Source: Atopobium sp. UBA6362 (GTDB lineage: Bacteria; Actinomycetota; Coriobacteriia; Coriobacteriales; Atopobiaceae). From it: a stretch of DNA of 17,150 nt. The position numbers and the translations under genes are program-made. Below, piece after piece: positions 1-7,757 of this stretch. Location: NCBI GenBank assembly GCA_002440065.1, contig DJRK01000028.1, positions 1 through 17,150 of the forward strand. Reading direction: 5' to 3'. Numbering within the stretch: the first letter of the stretch is position 1; each line of letters begins with the position of its first letter. The notes beneath the pieces are model-generated. The model did not search any database and was not told the origin of the DNA. It saw nothing but the letters and a program-made list of their open reading frames with translations.

Positions 1-1807
1 TACGGGTGCAGTCGGGCGTCGTGACGCCTTGGGCGGCGCGCCGCCACTCCCTCTGCAGGAAACCCTTGGAGACACCGGGCGACGTATGGTCCCAGGGAAG
101 TCGCGCGTCGACGGGGAACTCCTCGCAGGCGATGTCCTCGAGGTCGTAACCGCAGGCCTCGGCGGCCTCGCTCCAGCGGTCGTAGGAGAACTCGCTCGTC
201 CATGCGTCGAAGCGGCACCCGCGCCGCCAGGCCTCGAGGATGAGTCGGAATCCGTCGCGGCCCATCTTGGAGAGGGCGCCTTCCACGAGCGAGGTCGAGG
301 AATCATGGTATGAGATGCGCACCCCGCGGTCTTTGCACGAGTGAAGAAGGAGCTGCTGGCGCCGCCTGACCTCCTCTGGGGCGAGCTGGCCGGCCCACTG
401 GAAGGCGGTGTAGCTCTTGGGGACGAAGACCGCGACCGAGATGGACACGGTGACGCCGCTCTTCACGCCGCGGCCCACGACCTCGCGGCCGATCTCGAGC
501 ACGCGCTCCGCGGCACGGACGATCCCGACGACGTCCTCGTCGGTCTCGGTCGGAAGGCCCATCATGAAATACAGCTTGCAACGGCGCCAACCCTGTTCAA
601 AGGCGTTGCGGGCGGCGCGCTCGAGGTCCTCCTCGGTAACGTTTTTGTTGATGACGTCGCGAAGGCGCTGGCTGCCGGCCTCGGGGGCGAAGGTGAGGCC
701 GCCCTTCTTGCCGCCGCCGACCGCCGCCGCCATCTCGACGCCGAAGGAGTCGAGGCGCTGCGACGGGATCGAGACGCGGATGCCGCGGTTCGAGAGGTCG
801 GCGTGCATGGAGTTGAGCATCTGGGCGCACTGCGAGTGGTCGGTCGTCGAGAGCGACGTGAGCGAGACCTCGTCGTGCCCGCTCGCCAAAAGGCCGCGCT
901 CCCCCGCCTCGACGACCTGCTCGGCGGGACGCTCGCGGACCGGGCGGTACGTCATGCCCGCCTGGCAGAAACGGCAACCGCGGGCGCACCCCCGCAGCAC
1001 CTCAAGCGAGAGACGGTCTTGAACGATCCCCATGTAAGGGACGATCTTCTGTGGGATCGGGTCTGTCGCGGCGAGATCGGGAATCGCGTCCTTGACCACG
1101 ACCTCCGGGGCGCCGTTACCCGGCTTGGGAACGGCGTAGCCCCAACGCGTCGACGTCTCGTCCTTCACGACGTCGTACAGCGACGGCACGTAGACACCGG
1201 GCAGGCGCGAGAGGCCGAGGAGTATGTCGGCGCGGGAAGCGCCCTCCTTCCTCATATCCCTGATGAGGGAGCACACGCGGACGATCGACACCTCGCCGTC
1301 GCCCAGAAGCACCGCGTCGAAGACGGGCGAGATGGGCTCGCAGTTCCAGACGGAAGGGCCCCCCGCGAGGATTACGGGGTCATCCTCGTCGCGCTCGGCG
1401 GAGGTGAGCGCGATGCCGGCGAGGTCCAAGGTCTCGAGGATGTTCGTGGCGACGAGCTCGTGGGCAAGCGTGAAGCCCACCGCGTCGAAGGAAGCCAGAG
1501 GGGCCGAGCCCTCGAGGGAGATCAGCGGGACGCCGCGCTTGCGCATCAGGGCGGAGAGGTCGGTCCAGGGCAGGTAGGCGCGCTCGCAGCTCATGCCCTC
1601 CTGGGCGTTCACGGTGTTGTAGAGGATGGACAGGCCCAGGTTGGGCTGCCCCACCTCGTAGACGTCTGCGTAAACGAGGCACAGGTGAAAGGGGCCGTCC
1701 TGCTCCTCGCACGCGCCCCACTCGTGGTCGAGATAGCGGGAGGGATACTCGACATGGGCGAGCAGGGGCTCGATCAAGTGGAAGAGGTTTTCTCGCTTTG
1801 CCTTCAC
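1..1807 (-). CDS. B12-binding-type radical SAM protein, TIGR03960 family (3' end cut by window edge)
   Basis: A continuous minus-strand frame runs from a GTG at 1805-1807 to the left edge, giving 602 residues without a stop. An AAAAGGAG ribosome site lies 6 bases before the GTG. The radical SAM cluster motif is clear: C274-ARG-C278-RF-C281, which binds the 4Fe-4S cluster that cleaves S-adenosylmethionine. The preceding ~200 residues resemble the cobalamin-binding-like N-terminal part of this family, and the last visible residues (TTPDC) match the Cys-containing C-terminal end of TIGR03960 proteins. Length therefore looks nearly complete. In many actinobacteria and clostridia it is next to, or fused with, a TIGR03936 (DUF2344) protein, which would lie further left. 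Its substrate is unknown to me. It follows the DUF697-like gene after a 74-bp gap and is probably the last part of the cell-shape run or a separate short unit. The family call is confident; the function is not. Confidence 0.9.
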   Translation of the reverse strand, partial: MKAKRENLFHLIEPLLAHVEYPSRYLDHEWGACEEQDGPFHLCLVYADVYEVGQPNLGLSILYNTVNAQEGMSCERAYLPWTDLSALMRKRGVPLISLEGSAPLASFDAVGFTLAHELVATNILETLDLAGIALTSAERDEDDPVILAGGPSVWNCEPISPVFDAVLLGDGEVSIVRVCSLIRDMRKEGASRADILLGLSRLPGVYVPSLYDVVKDETSTRWGYAVPKPGNGAPEVVVKDAIPDLAATDPIPQKIVPYMGIVQDRLSLEVLRGCARGCRFCQAGMTYRPVRERPAEQVVEAGERGLLASGHDEVSLTSLSTTDHSQCAQMLNSMHADLSNRGIRVSIPSQRLDSFGVEMAAAVGGGKKGGLTFAPEAGSQRLRDVINKNVTEEDLERAARNAFEQGWRRCKLYFMMGLPTETDEDVVGIVRAAERVLEIGREVVGRGVKSGVTVSISVAVFVPKSYTAFQWAGQLAPEEVRRRQQLLLHSCKDRGVRISYHDSSTSLVEGALSKMGRDGFRLILEAWRRGCRFDAWTSEFSYDRWSEAAEACGYDLEDIACEEFPVDARLPWDHTSPGVSKGFLQREWRRAAQGVTTPDCTR

Positions 1808-1828
1808 GTAAGGCTCCTTTTGGGGTCA

Positions 1829-1878
1829 CGGAATAGGGGGCGGCGCGCATGCGAAAGACGCGCCACGCGGAATAGGGG
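1829..1878. repeat. Short direct repeat flanking a small hairpin
   Basis: In the 74-bp gap between the DUF697-like gene and the radical SAM gene, the 11-mer CGGAATAGGGG occurs at 1829-1839 and again at 1868-1878, 39 bp apart. Between the copies, GGCGCG (1842-1847) can pair with CGCGCC (1859-1864) around an 11-base loop. There is no T-tract, so it is not a standard intrinsic terminator. It could be an operator, an RNA processing site or chance in GC-rich DNA. Confidence 0.35.
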
Positions 1879-1881
1879 CGA

Positions 1882-2910
1882 TCAGCCGATCGCGATGTAA
1901 CAGGCGGAATCGGCAGCGGGGTCAAAGGCGTCGACATCGCCTGAGCATGCAGGCGAGGAAAGCCGCGGCATAAGCGGGGCGATCGGGGCAGGTCGTTCTC
2001 CGCTACCCGCGAAGCTCCGGCGAAGCTCGTCGACCAGGTCCTTGAGCGAATCCGCGCCTTCGAAGCGCGCCTGGGCAAGCCGGGCCGTGGCGACCGTGCC
2101 GAGAAATCCGACGCCGGATTTCGACACCCAGCCGAACCCGGGAAGGACGCCCGACGCCCCGCGGGCAATCCCGCGATAAACGAGACCGGCACCCACGACG
2201 CCCGCCATCTCGAGCGCACGAGAAACGCCCGCGCCCTCGCCGTATGCGGCGGCGATATCGAGCACGAGCTTGGCCTGGCTCACGCACATGATGGGGAAAT
2301 CAGAGCCGGGGATGAGGGGAATCGCCCCCACGAGCGCGTTCTCGAGGGCCACCGGTGCGATCAGGGCAGAAACGACCGCGGGGCGGCAGCAAGGGAAGTT
2401 CGCAGCCAGCGCGACGGGGTTCCTCACGACGCCGGCGAGCCAAGCGCCCAGCTTGGCAGGCACGGCCGCGGGGTCGGAAGCGGCGACGGTATCGGGCCCG
2501 TCGTCAGGTGAGGAATCGACCGAGGACTCAACAAGAAAGGCGCAAGGGACGCCGGACTCCACGTACCAGCGCGAGAGCGCCGCAGCCCCGGGCTCGTCCG
2601 CGCCCGCACAAAGGAGGACGGCGTCTGGGGCGTCGGATGCGGCGGAAGGCGCCTCAATCCCGAGCACCTCCACGATCCCGCCCGGCCGCTCGGCCACGAG
2701 GGCGTCGCGCACGGCCTCGACCATGGGGCGCTCGAGCCCCGCACCCACATGAACGCGCAGGCGCACGGCCCCGTCCATGCGAGAGGACGACTCCTTGCCT
2801 GCGAGGAGAACATCGAGCAGGTCGCTAAAACCGACCTTGGAGCGCTTACCCTTCTTTGCGGAGGATGTGCCCGCCTGAGAGGAAGCACCGGATTTTGCAC
2901 GAGCGCACAT
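1882..2910 (-). CDS. DUF697 (YcjF)-like protein with degenerate N-terminal half
   Basis: The chosen ATG at 2908-2910 follows a GAAAGGGGG ribosome site and lies 23 bp after the rodA stop, giving 342 residues. The frame is open much further upstream, but only as a shadow of rodA. Residues 1-30 are basic and Ser/Ala rich. Residues 45-135 read like an alpha/beta domain with the order of a small GTPase (PDAVLLCAG, then VPCAFLVES), but I see no P-loop. Residues 165-285 match the DUF697/YcjF pattern: hydrophobic helices with AIPLIPGSDFPIMCVSQAKL (197-214 region) followed by AAYG at 221-224. This part is likely membrane associated. DUF697 domains are usually fused to or encoded next to Era-like GTPases; the role is unknown. 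Its position directly behind rodA suggests an envelope or cell-shape link. The domain call is by motif recall only. Confidence 0.7.
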   Translation of the reverse strand: MCARAKSGASSQAGTSSAKKGKRSKVGFSDLLDVLLAGKESSSRMDGAVRLRVHVGAGLERPMVEAVRDALVAERPGGIVEVLGIEAPSAASDAPDAVLLCAGADEPGAAALSRWYVESGVPCAFLVESSVDSSPDDGPDTVAASDPAAVPAKLGAWLAGVVRNPVALAANFPCCRPAVVSALIAPVALENALVGAIPLIPGSDFPIMCVSQAKLVLDIAAAYGEGAGVSRALEMAGVVGAGLVYRGIARGASGVLPGFGWVSKSGVGFLGTVATARLAQARFEGADSLKDLVDELRRSFAGSGERPAPIAPLMPRLSSPACSGDVDAFDPAADSACYIAIG

Positions 2911-2933
2911 GAGGCGCCCCCTTTCGAGAGAGG

Positions 2934-4154
2934 CTAAGCGACCTTTTGGCGGTGACGCCAAACCGACTGGACCATCCCCACGGCCGTCAGCTGAACGACC
3001 ATCGAGGACGAACCGAAGCTGATGAACGGAAGCGGGATGCCCGTGATCGGCATGATGCCTATGCACATGCCGATGTTCTCGAGGACCTGAAAGGTCCACA
3101 TGGCGCAGCACCCCACGAGGACGAGCTTGGAGAAGGGGTTCTCGATCTTCATGGCCAAAAGCAGCGTGGCAAAGATCATCCACGCGAAGAGGGCGAGCAG
3201 GACGATCGCGCCCACGAAGCCGAACTGCTCGGCGAAGAGCGCGAAGACGAAGTCGGTGTGGGCCTCTGGGAGAAAACCGCTGCCGGCCTGCGAGGCATTG
3301 CCGATGCCCTTGCCGAGGAGCCCGCCCGAGCCGACCGCGATCTTCGCCTGCCGGAGGTTGTAGCCCGAGCCCGAGGGGTCGAGCGACTCGTCGATGAAGA
3401 CGAGCAGGCGCTTGAGCTGGTAGTCCTTGAGGATATGGGGCATGCCGTCGGTCAGCGAGGACCAGATGACGCCCGCGACCGCGACGACGATGAGCGCGAT
3501 CGTGGGGACGACCCATTTGCTGGGCGCACCTGAGCAGATGATGATGGCCGCGCCGGCGAAGAGGACCACGAGCCCCGTGCCGAGGTCGGTCACGACGAGC
3601 AGGCCGAGGGGCAGAAGGAGGGTCCCGCAGAGCTTCGCGTAGTCGGAGAACGTCTCGATCTTGCCGTTGTACTGGGCGCAGGCCCCCGCCATCAAGAAAA
3701 TCGTCACGAGCTTGGCCGGTTCCGAGGGTTGGAACCTGAACCTGATCAGGGGGATCTGGACCCAGCCCTCCATGCCCTTCGCGGAATAGCTGAAGCCCGG
3801 GATGTGCGGCGCGATCATGAGAAAGCAATCGATGACGAGAAGGGCCGTCGTCATGTTCGCGAGCGCGCGGTAGTCGTAGCGCCACATGCCGAACGCGCAC
3901 ACGCAGCCGAGAGCGATGCCCACGAGGTGGCTCGGGAAGCGCGCCTCGGAGATCGTGAGGGAGGCGGACCAGATGGTGACCACGCCCACGATCACGAGAA
4001 GCGCCGCGGGGATAAGCTGCGAGAGGTAGAGGTTGGAAAGCGGGCCCGTCTTGCCGCCGACGGAGGCCTGTCCCTGCCCCTTGCCAGCGACCTTATCGGC
4101 AAGGCCGGAGAGGATCCCGCCCCCGGTACCCGGCCCCGTCATCTCTGATGCCAT
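2934..4154 (-). CDS. rodA: RodA, SEDS-family peptidoglycan glycosyltransferase
   Basis: This 406-residue polytopic membrane protein belongs to the FtsW/RodA/SpoVE family. RodA polymerises lipid II glycan strands during lateral wall growth together with the transpeptidase PBP2. Family signatures visible include FQPSEPAKL (141-149), PEAHTDF (296-302) with the conserved Asp at 301 that is essential in the family, and PLPFISFGSSS (374-384), close to the usual PFISYGGSS. A glycine-rich hydrophilic N-terminal extension of about 40 residues precedes the first helix. The ATG at 4152-4154 has a GGAGGGG ribosome site that overlaps the stop codon of the PBP2 gene (11-bp gap), so the two are translationally close. 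RodA rather than FtsW is chosen because of the mre/PBP2 neighbours. Confidence 0.96.
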   Translation of the reverse strand: MASEMTGPGTGGGILSGLADKVAGKGQGQASVGGKTGPLSNLYLSQLIPAALLVIVGVVTIWSASLTISEARFPSHLVGIALGCVCAFGMWRYDYRALANMTTALLVIDCFLMIAPHIPGFSYSAKGMEGWVQIPLIRFRFQPSEPAKLVTIFLMAGACAQYNGKIETFSDYAKLCGTLLLPLGLLVVTDLGTGLVVLFAGAAIIICSGAPSKWVVPTIALIVVAVAGVIWSSLTDGMPHILKDYQLKRLLVFIDESLDPSGSGYNLRQAKIAVGSGGLLGKGIGNASQAGSGFLPEAHTDFVFALFAEQFGFVGAIVLLALFAWMIFATLLLAMKIENPFSKLVLVGCCAMWTFQVLENIGMCIGIMPITGIPLPFISFGSSSMVVQLTAVGMVQSVWRHRQKVA

Positions 4155-4165
4155 GCAATCCCCTC

Positions 4166-6190
4166 CTAATCGCTCGACTCGATGGACGCGCTCGACGTGT
4201 CCGGCTCACCGTAGATCTGACCCAAGACGTCGCGCGCGACGAGCATGGCGGTCGTGCCGCCCCAGTCGCCGCCGTCGACGTTTGCACAGACCACGTACTT
4301 AGGGTCGTCGGCGGGCGCGTAGCAGACGAACCAGCAGATGTTGCGGTTCGCCGCGGCCTGCTCGCCCGTCCCCGTCTTGCCGTGCACCTCGACCGTGAGG
4401 TTCGTCCAGTGCTCGGTCTGGCTCGTGCTCTCCTCGTAGATCATGCCCCTGAGGCCGGCGTCCACGAGATCGCGATAGGACTGGTCCTCATCGATGTTGC
4501 GGACCTCGCTCACGTTGTAGTCGATGACCGAGCCGCCGCCGAGCCCGCTCTTCACGCTCTTGAGCACGTGCGGCTTGTAAACCGGGCCCTTGTTGGCGAT
4601 GCTGCAATAGGCCTGGGCGATCTGCAGGTTCGTGACGAGAAGGTCGCCCTGGCCGATCGCGATGTTGCAGTAGTCGCCGGGCTGCCACTGGCGGTCGGCG
4701 TCGGGTAGGTTCGAGAAGTAATCCCACTTCCAGGCGGCGTCCGGGACGCGGCCCGAGGCCTCGCTCGGCAGGTCGATGCCCGTGGCTGAGCCCAAACCGT
4801 ACTCACGAAACGTCTCCTGCATGCCCTCCTTGTTCGAGGAGTTGTAGAAGCCCTTGCCGATCTCGTAGAAGACGACGTCGCAGGAATACGTGATGCCGCC
4901 CTGGAGGTCGATGCTGCCGTGGCCTTCCTTCTTGTGGCAGTGCATGCCGTACGCCTCGCCGAAGCCCGTCCACCAACCGGAGCAGTAATAGCCCGAACCC
5001 GTGGTGGCGATGCCGTCGTCGAGCGCGGCGAAGGTGGTGAAGGGTTTGATCGTGGAAGCAGACGGGTACTGACCCGAGATGGCCCGGTTCATCAGCGGGT
5101 AGTTGGAGCCCTCGCTCGTAAGGGAGTCCCAGTCCGACGTCGCGATGCCGCCGACGAAGATGGCGGGCGAGAACGTGGGGGCGCTCGCCATGGCGAGGAC
5201 CTCGCCGTTCGTGCAGTCGAGGCAGACGACCGAGCCGCCCACGGCGTCGTAGCCGCGCTTCTTCGTGTCGGCGAGCATCTCCTCGAGGGAGGTCTCCGCC
5301 GCGCGCTGGATGTCGGAATCGATGGTGAGGACGACGTCGCTGCCCGACTGGGGGTCGATCTTCGTCGAGGTGTCGAGGACCTTGCCGTTGGAGTCGACGT
5401 AGACCGTCTGCTCCCCGCGGATGCCCTGAAGGACGCTCTCGTACATCGCCTCGACACCCGCCTGGCCCACGACGTCGCCGGACTTGTACTGAACGGCGCT
5501 GTCGTCGGTGGAAGAGGCCTCGAGCTGCTCGGAGGTCACGGTACCGGTGTAGCCCACGACGTGGGCAGCGAGGGAACCCTGCGGGTAGGCGCGCGTCGAG
5601 CGCTGCTGGACGGAAACCCCCGAGAAAGCCGCCGGGTGCTCGCCAAGATAGGCGACGACGCGGCGCGAGACGTCGGTCGAGACCGTGCGCACGCTCTGGG
5701 CGCCTTCCGAGGTGTCGATGACCTTGCGGTACACGGCCTGGCGCGGCATGCCGATGAGGTTGCCGAGGAGCTGCATCTCGATCTCGTCGTCCGCCACATC
5801 GGACTCGGCGACGACCGTGAGGCTCGAGCGGTTCGTCACGATCTCGACACCGTTGCGGTCGAGGATGCGGCCGCGGGGAGCTGCGGAGGTAACGGTACGG
5901 GTACGGTTGGACTCGGCCTCCTGGACGTACTCGTCGCTCGAGATGAGCTGCATGGACCACAGGCGCGCCACGAGGGCGGCGAAGACCGCGCCGATGGCGA
6001 CGCCGAACCCCGCGAGACGGCTGGAGAAGGTCGACTCGGATGAGTTGTCTGAGCCGCCGGCGGCCCTCGGAGCGCCGCCGCCGATATCAAAGGTGTAATT
6101 CGCCTCGGAGCGCCCGAACACGATAAAGAGCACGATGAGGACCACCGCGAGGACGACGCAGACGGCCACGATAACCAGAGAAGTATCCAT
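4166..6190 (-). CDS. mrdA: Penicillin-binding protein 2 (peptidoglycan transpeptidase of the elongasome)
   Basis: This 674-residue class B penicillin-binding protein cross-links peptidoglycan outside the membrane in partnership with RodA. The three active-site motifs are present: S379-TI-K382 with the acylated Ser379, S436-C-D438 (the SxD variant), and K605-T-G607. The dimerisation/pedestal region starts with PRGRILDRNG at about 104-113. There are two hydrophobic stretches near the N terminus (about 4-25 and 59-76) separated by a Gly/Ser-rich linker, whereas PBP2 normally has one. The ATG at 6188-6190 is supported by a GGGGAGG ribosome site and by the 9-bp gap to mreD, and no start codon with a better site is seen between the two segments. 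A short Ser-rich acidic tail ends the protein. It sits between mreD and rodA in the expected order. Confidence 0.96.
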   Translation of the reverse strand: MDTSLVIVAVCVVLAVVLIVLFIVFGRSEANYTFDIGGGAPRAAGGSDNSSESTFSSRLAGFGVAIGAVFAALVARLWSMQLISSDEYVQEAESNRTRTVTSAAPRGRILDRNGVEIVTNRSSLTVVAESDVADDEIEMQLLGNLIGMPRQAVYRKVIDTSEGAQSVRTVSTDVSRRVVAYLGEHPAAFSGVSVQQRSTRAYPQGSLAAHVVGYTGTVTSEQLEASSTDDSAVQYKSGDVVGQAGVEAMYESVLQGIRGEQTVYVDSNGKVLDTSTKIDPQSGSDVVLTIDSDIQRAAETSLEEMLADTKKRGYDAVGGSVVCLDCTNGEVLAMASAPTFSPAIFVGGIATSDWDSLTSEGSNYPLMNRAISGQYPSASTIKPFTTFAALDDGIATTGSGYYCSGWWTGFGEAYGMHCHKKEGHGSIDLQGGITYSCDVVFYEIGKGFYNSSNKEGMQETFREYGLGSATGIDLPSEASGRVPDAAWKWDYFSNLPDADRQWQPGDYCNIAIGQGDLLVTNLQIAQAYCSIANKGPVYKPHVLKSVKSGLGGGSVIDYNVSEVRNIDEDQSYRDLVDAGLRGMIYEESTSQTEHWTNLTVEVHGKTGTGEQAAANRNICWFVCYAPADDPKYVVCANVDGGDWGGTTAMLVARDVLGQIYGEPDTSSASIESSD

Positions 6191-6199
6191 GCTCCTCCC

Positions 6200-6739
6200 C
6201 TACAGGCCCCTACGCGAGAAGTGGCCGCCGGAAAGCCCGGAGCCGCCCGCCTTCACGCGGGAGAAGTAGTACGCGAACGGGAGGAACGCGACGATCGTGA
6301 GGAACGCAGTGGGGACCGCGCGAAGGAAGAGCGCGTCCAGGATCGAGCTCGACTGGCCCACGAGCAGCATCGCGAGGCTGTAGACGACCGAGCACGCAAG
6401 GCTCGCCGCCGAGAAGGATACGACGCTCGCGGCAAAGTCGCCGGCCATGCGGTTGCGCTGCTCGGAACCCAGGATGTGTGAGGCCATGGTCAGGATGCCG
6501 GCCATGAGGCCGATGGGCCCTGTCGTGGACAGGTCGAAGAAGAGCCCCGCGCAAAAGCCCGCCACGACGCCTTGCGAGCCGCCGCGAGAAAGCGCGATGA
6601 CGGCGGCGAAGACGAGCGCGAAGTTCGACCGCCCGTTTCCGAGCGCGATATTGGGGGCCAGGGCGAGCTGAAGCACCCCGCAAATAAGGGCAACGATGAG
6701 AAGCCCCTTCGTGTCGCGGCTTTTGTCGGCGATCTGCAT
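6200..6739 (-). CDS. mreD: MreD, rod shape-determining membrane protein
   Basis: The protein has 179 residues and about five to six hydrophobic segments, the usual size and topology of MreD, an integral membrane component that bridges MreC and the wall-synthesis enzymes. The family pattern includes SNFALVFAAVIALSRGG (about 38-54) and GLFFDLSTTGPIGLMA (65-80), the FxDL...GxxGLxAL-type signature of MreD. The ATG at 6737-6739 follows a TAGGAGGCCCC stretch in which the ribosome site overlaps the mreC stop codon, so a longer open frame upstream is rejected as a shadow of mreC. The gap to mreC is 8 bp and to the PBP2 gene 9 bp. The basic C-terminal tail (HFSRRGL) is probably cytoplasmic. Confidence 0.93.
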   Translation of the reverse strand: MQIADKSRDTKGLLIVALICGVLQLALAPNIALGNGRSNFALVFAAVIALSRGGSQGVVAGFCAGLFFDLSTTGPIGLMAGILTMASHILGSEQRNRMAGDFAASVVSFSAASLACSVVYSLAMLLVGQSSSILDALFLRAVPTAFLTIVAFLPFAYYFSRVKAGGSGLSGGHFSRRGL

Positions 6740-6747
6740 GGGGCCTC

Positions 6748-7755
6748 CTAATCTTCTTCGCTCGCGTCGTTGTTTGAAGCCTGATTGTCGGCAGAAGAAT
6801 CCGATGAGTCGGTGGAACCCGAGGTCGCCGACGCGCTCCCCGACTCCTGGGCGTCGGCGGAGGCGATGTCGTCGGCGCTCGCCTGCTGACCGTCGGTCAG
6901 CGACGTGATGACAAGGACCTCCTCGAAGTTCTCGGTGCTCGCGAACGGCTCGACCGTGACCTCCAGATAAAGGGATCCCGGGGTGTTCTCGACGTTCGTG
7001 ACCTTGCCGAGGGGCAGGCCCTTGGGGAACACCCCGCCTAAGCCGCTCGTGACGACGACGTCTCCCACGTTGACCGTCTGGGAAGTGGCGATGAGGTCGA
7101 GCGTCACCTGGCCGGAAGCGGAGCCGTTGAGCATGCCCTGGGCCCGCGTCGACTGGACCATGGCCGAGACGGACGAGTTCTCGTCGTTGATGAGGCGGAC
7201 CGTCGAGGACGTGGCGCCGCACTCCACGACCTGGCCGATGACGCCGTTCGACGCCATGACGGGCATGCCGACCGTGAGCCCAGAGCTGCTGCCCAGGTTG
7301 ATGGTGACCGTCGACGACCACGAATCGGTCGAGCCCGCGATGATGCGGGCACCCGTGGACTGCAGGCTGTAGCTATCCTGGAGGTTCAGCAGGTCCTGGA
7401 GGCGCTTGGCGGTCTGCTCGGACTCCTCGAGCTCGGCGTTCCTCGCCTGAAGGCGCTCATTCTCGGCCTTGAGGTCCGAGAGCGTCTCCTGGTTGGACGT
7501 GAGGTTCGTGAACACGTTGCCGAGGCCCTGGAACGGGAGCGAAACCGTGGCGCCGAGATAGCGCACGGGAGAGGTGACCACCGTAAAAGCCCCTCTCACG
7601 GCCTCAAGGGGACCGGAAGAGCCCATGCGACAGCTGGCCGTAAACAGAGCAACGGAGGCGACGCAGCAGATGATGAGCGTCTTTCCCCCGTTGTTGCGCG
7701 AATTGTTCCCCAAAGAAGGCCCGGAGGCGCTCCGGCCCAAGGAATAGCCGGGCAC
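6748..7755 (-). CDS. mreC: MreC, rod shape-determining protein
   Basis: This 335-residue bitopic protein has a basic N-terminal stretch, one membrane segment (about 26-41), a coiled coil (about 83-110, with LSDLKAENERLQARNAELEE-like heptads) and the beta-barrel core of MreC (about 125-280). Recognisable core pieces are NLGSSSGLTVGMPVMASNGV and VVTSGLGGVFPKGLPLGKV. MreC links cytoplasmic MreB to PBP2/RodA in the periplasm-side space. The tail from about 285 is low-complexity and rich in Ser, Asp, Ala and Glu. The start is a GTG at 7753-7755, 2 bp beyond the mreB stop, with only a weak GGGGCAG ribosome site, suggesting translational coupling to mreB. The exact start is less certain than the identity. 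Confidence 0.94.
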   Translation of the reverse strand: MPGYSLGRSASGPSLGNNSRNNGGKTLIICCVASVALFTASCRMGSSGPLEAVRGAFTVVTSPVRYLGATVSLPFQGLGNVFTNLTSNQETLSDLKAENERLQARNAELEESEQTAKRLQDLLNLQDSYSLQSTGARIIAGSTDSWSSTVTINLGSSSGLTVGMPVMASNGVIGQVVECGATSSTVRLINDENSSVSAMVQSTRAQGMLNGSASGQVTLDLIATSQTVNVGDVVVTSGLGGVFPKGLPLGKVTNVENTPGSLYLEVTVEPFASTENFEEVLVITSLTDGQQASADDIASADAQESGSASATSGSTDSSDSSADNQASNNDASEED

Positions 7756-7757
7756 GC

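Noticed and set aside
341..1900. Long plus-strand open frame opposite the radical SAM gene
   Set aside because: It is the GC-driven mirror frame of a clearly conserved minus-strand protein and shows no family features of its own.
2911..3900. N-terminal extension of the DUF697-like protein into rodA
   Set aside because: The extra residues are the out-of-frame, His/Arg-rich reading of rodA; the ATG at 2908-2910 with its own ribosome site explains the start.
4919..6043. Long plus-strand open frame opposite the PBP2 gene
   Set aside because: It is a mirror of PBP2 coding sequence with no recognisable domain or ribosome site.
7625..7680. Lipobox-like TASC at Cys42 of MreC
   Set aside because: Position -3 is Thr rather than Leu/Val/Ile, and MreC proteins are membrane-anchored by an uncleaved helix.
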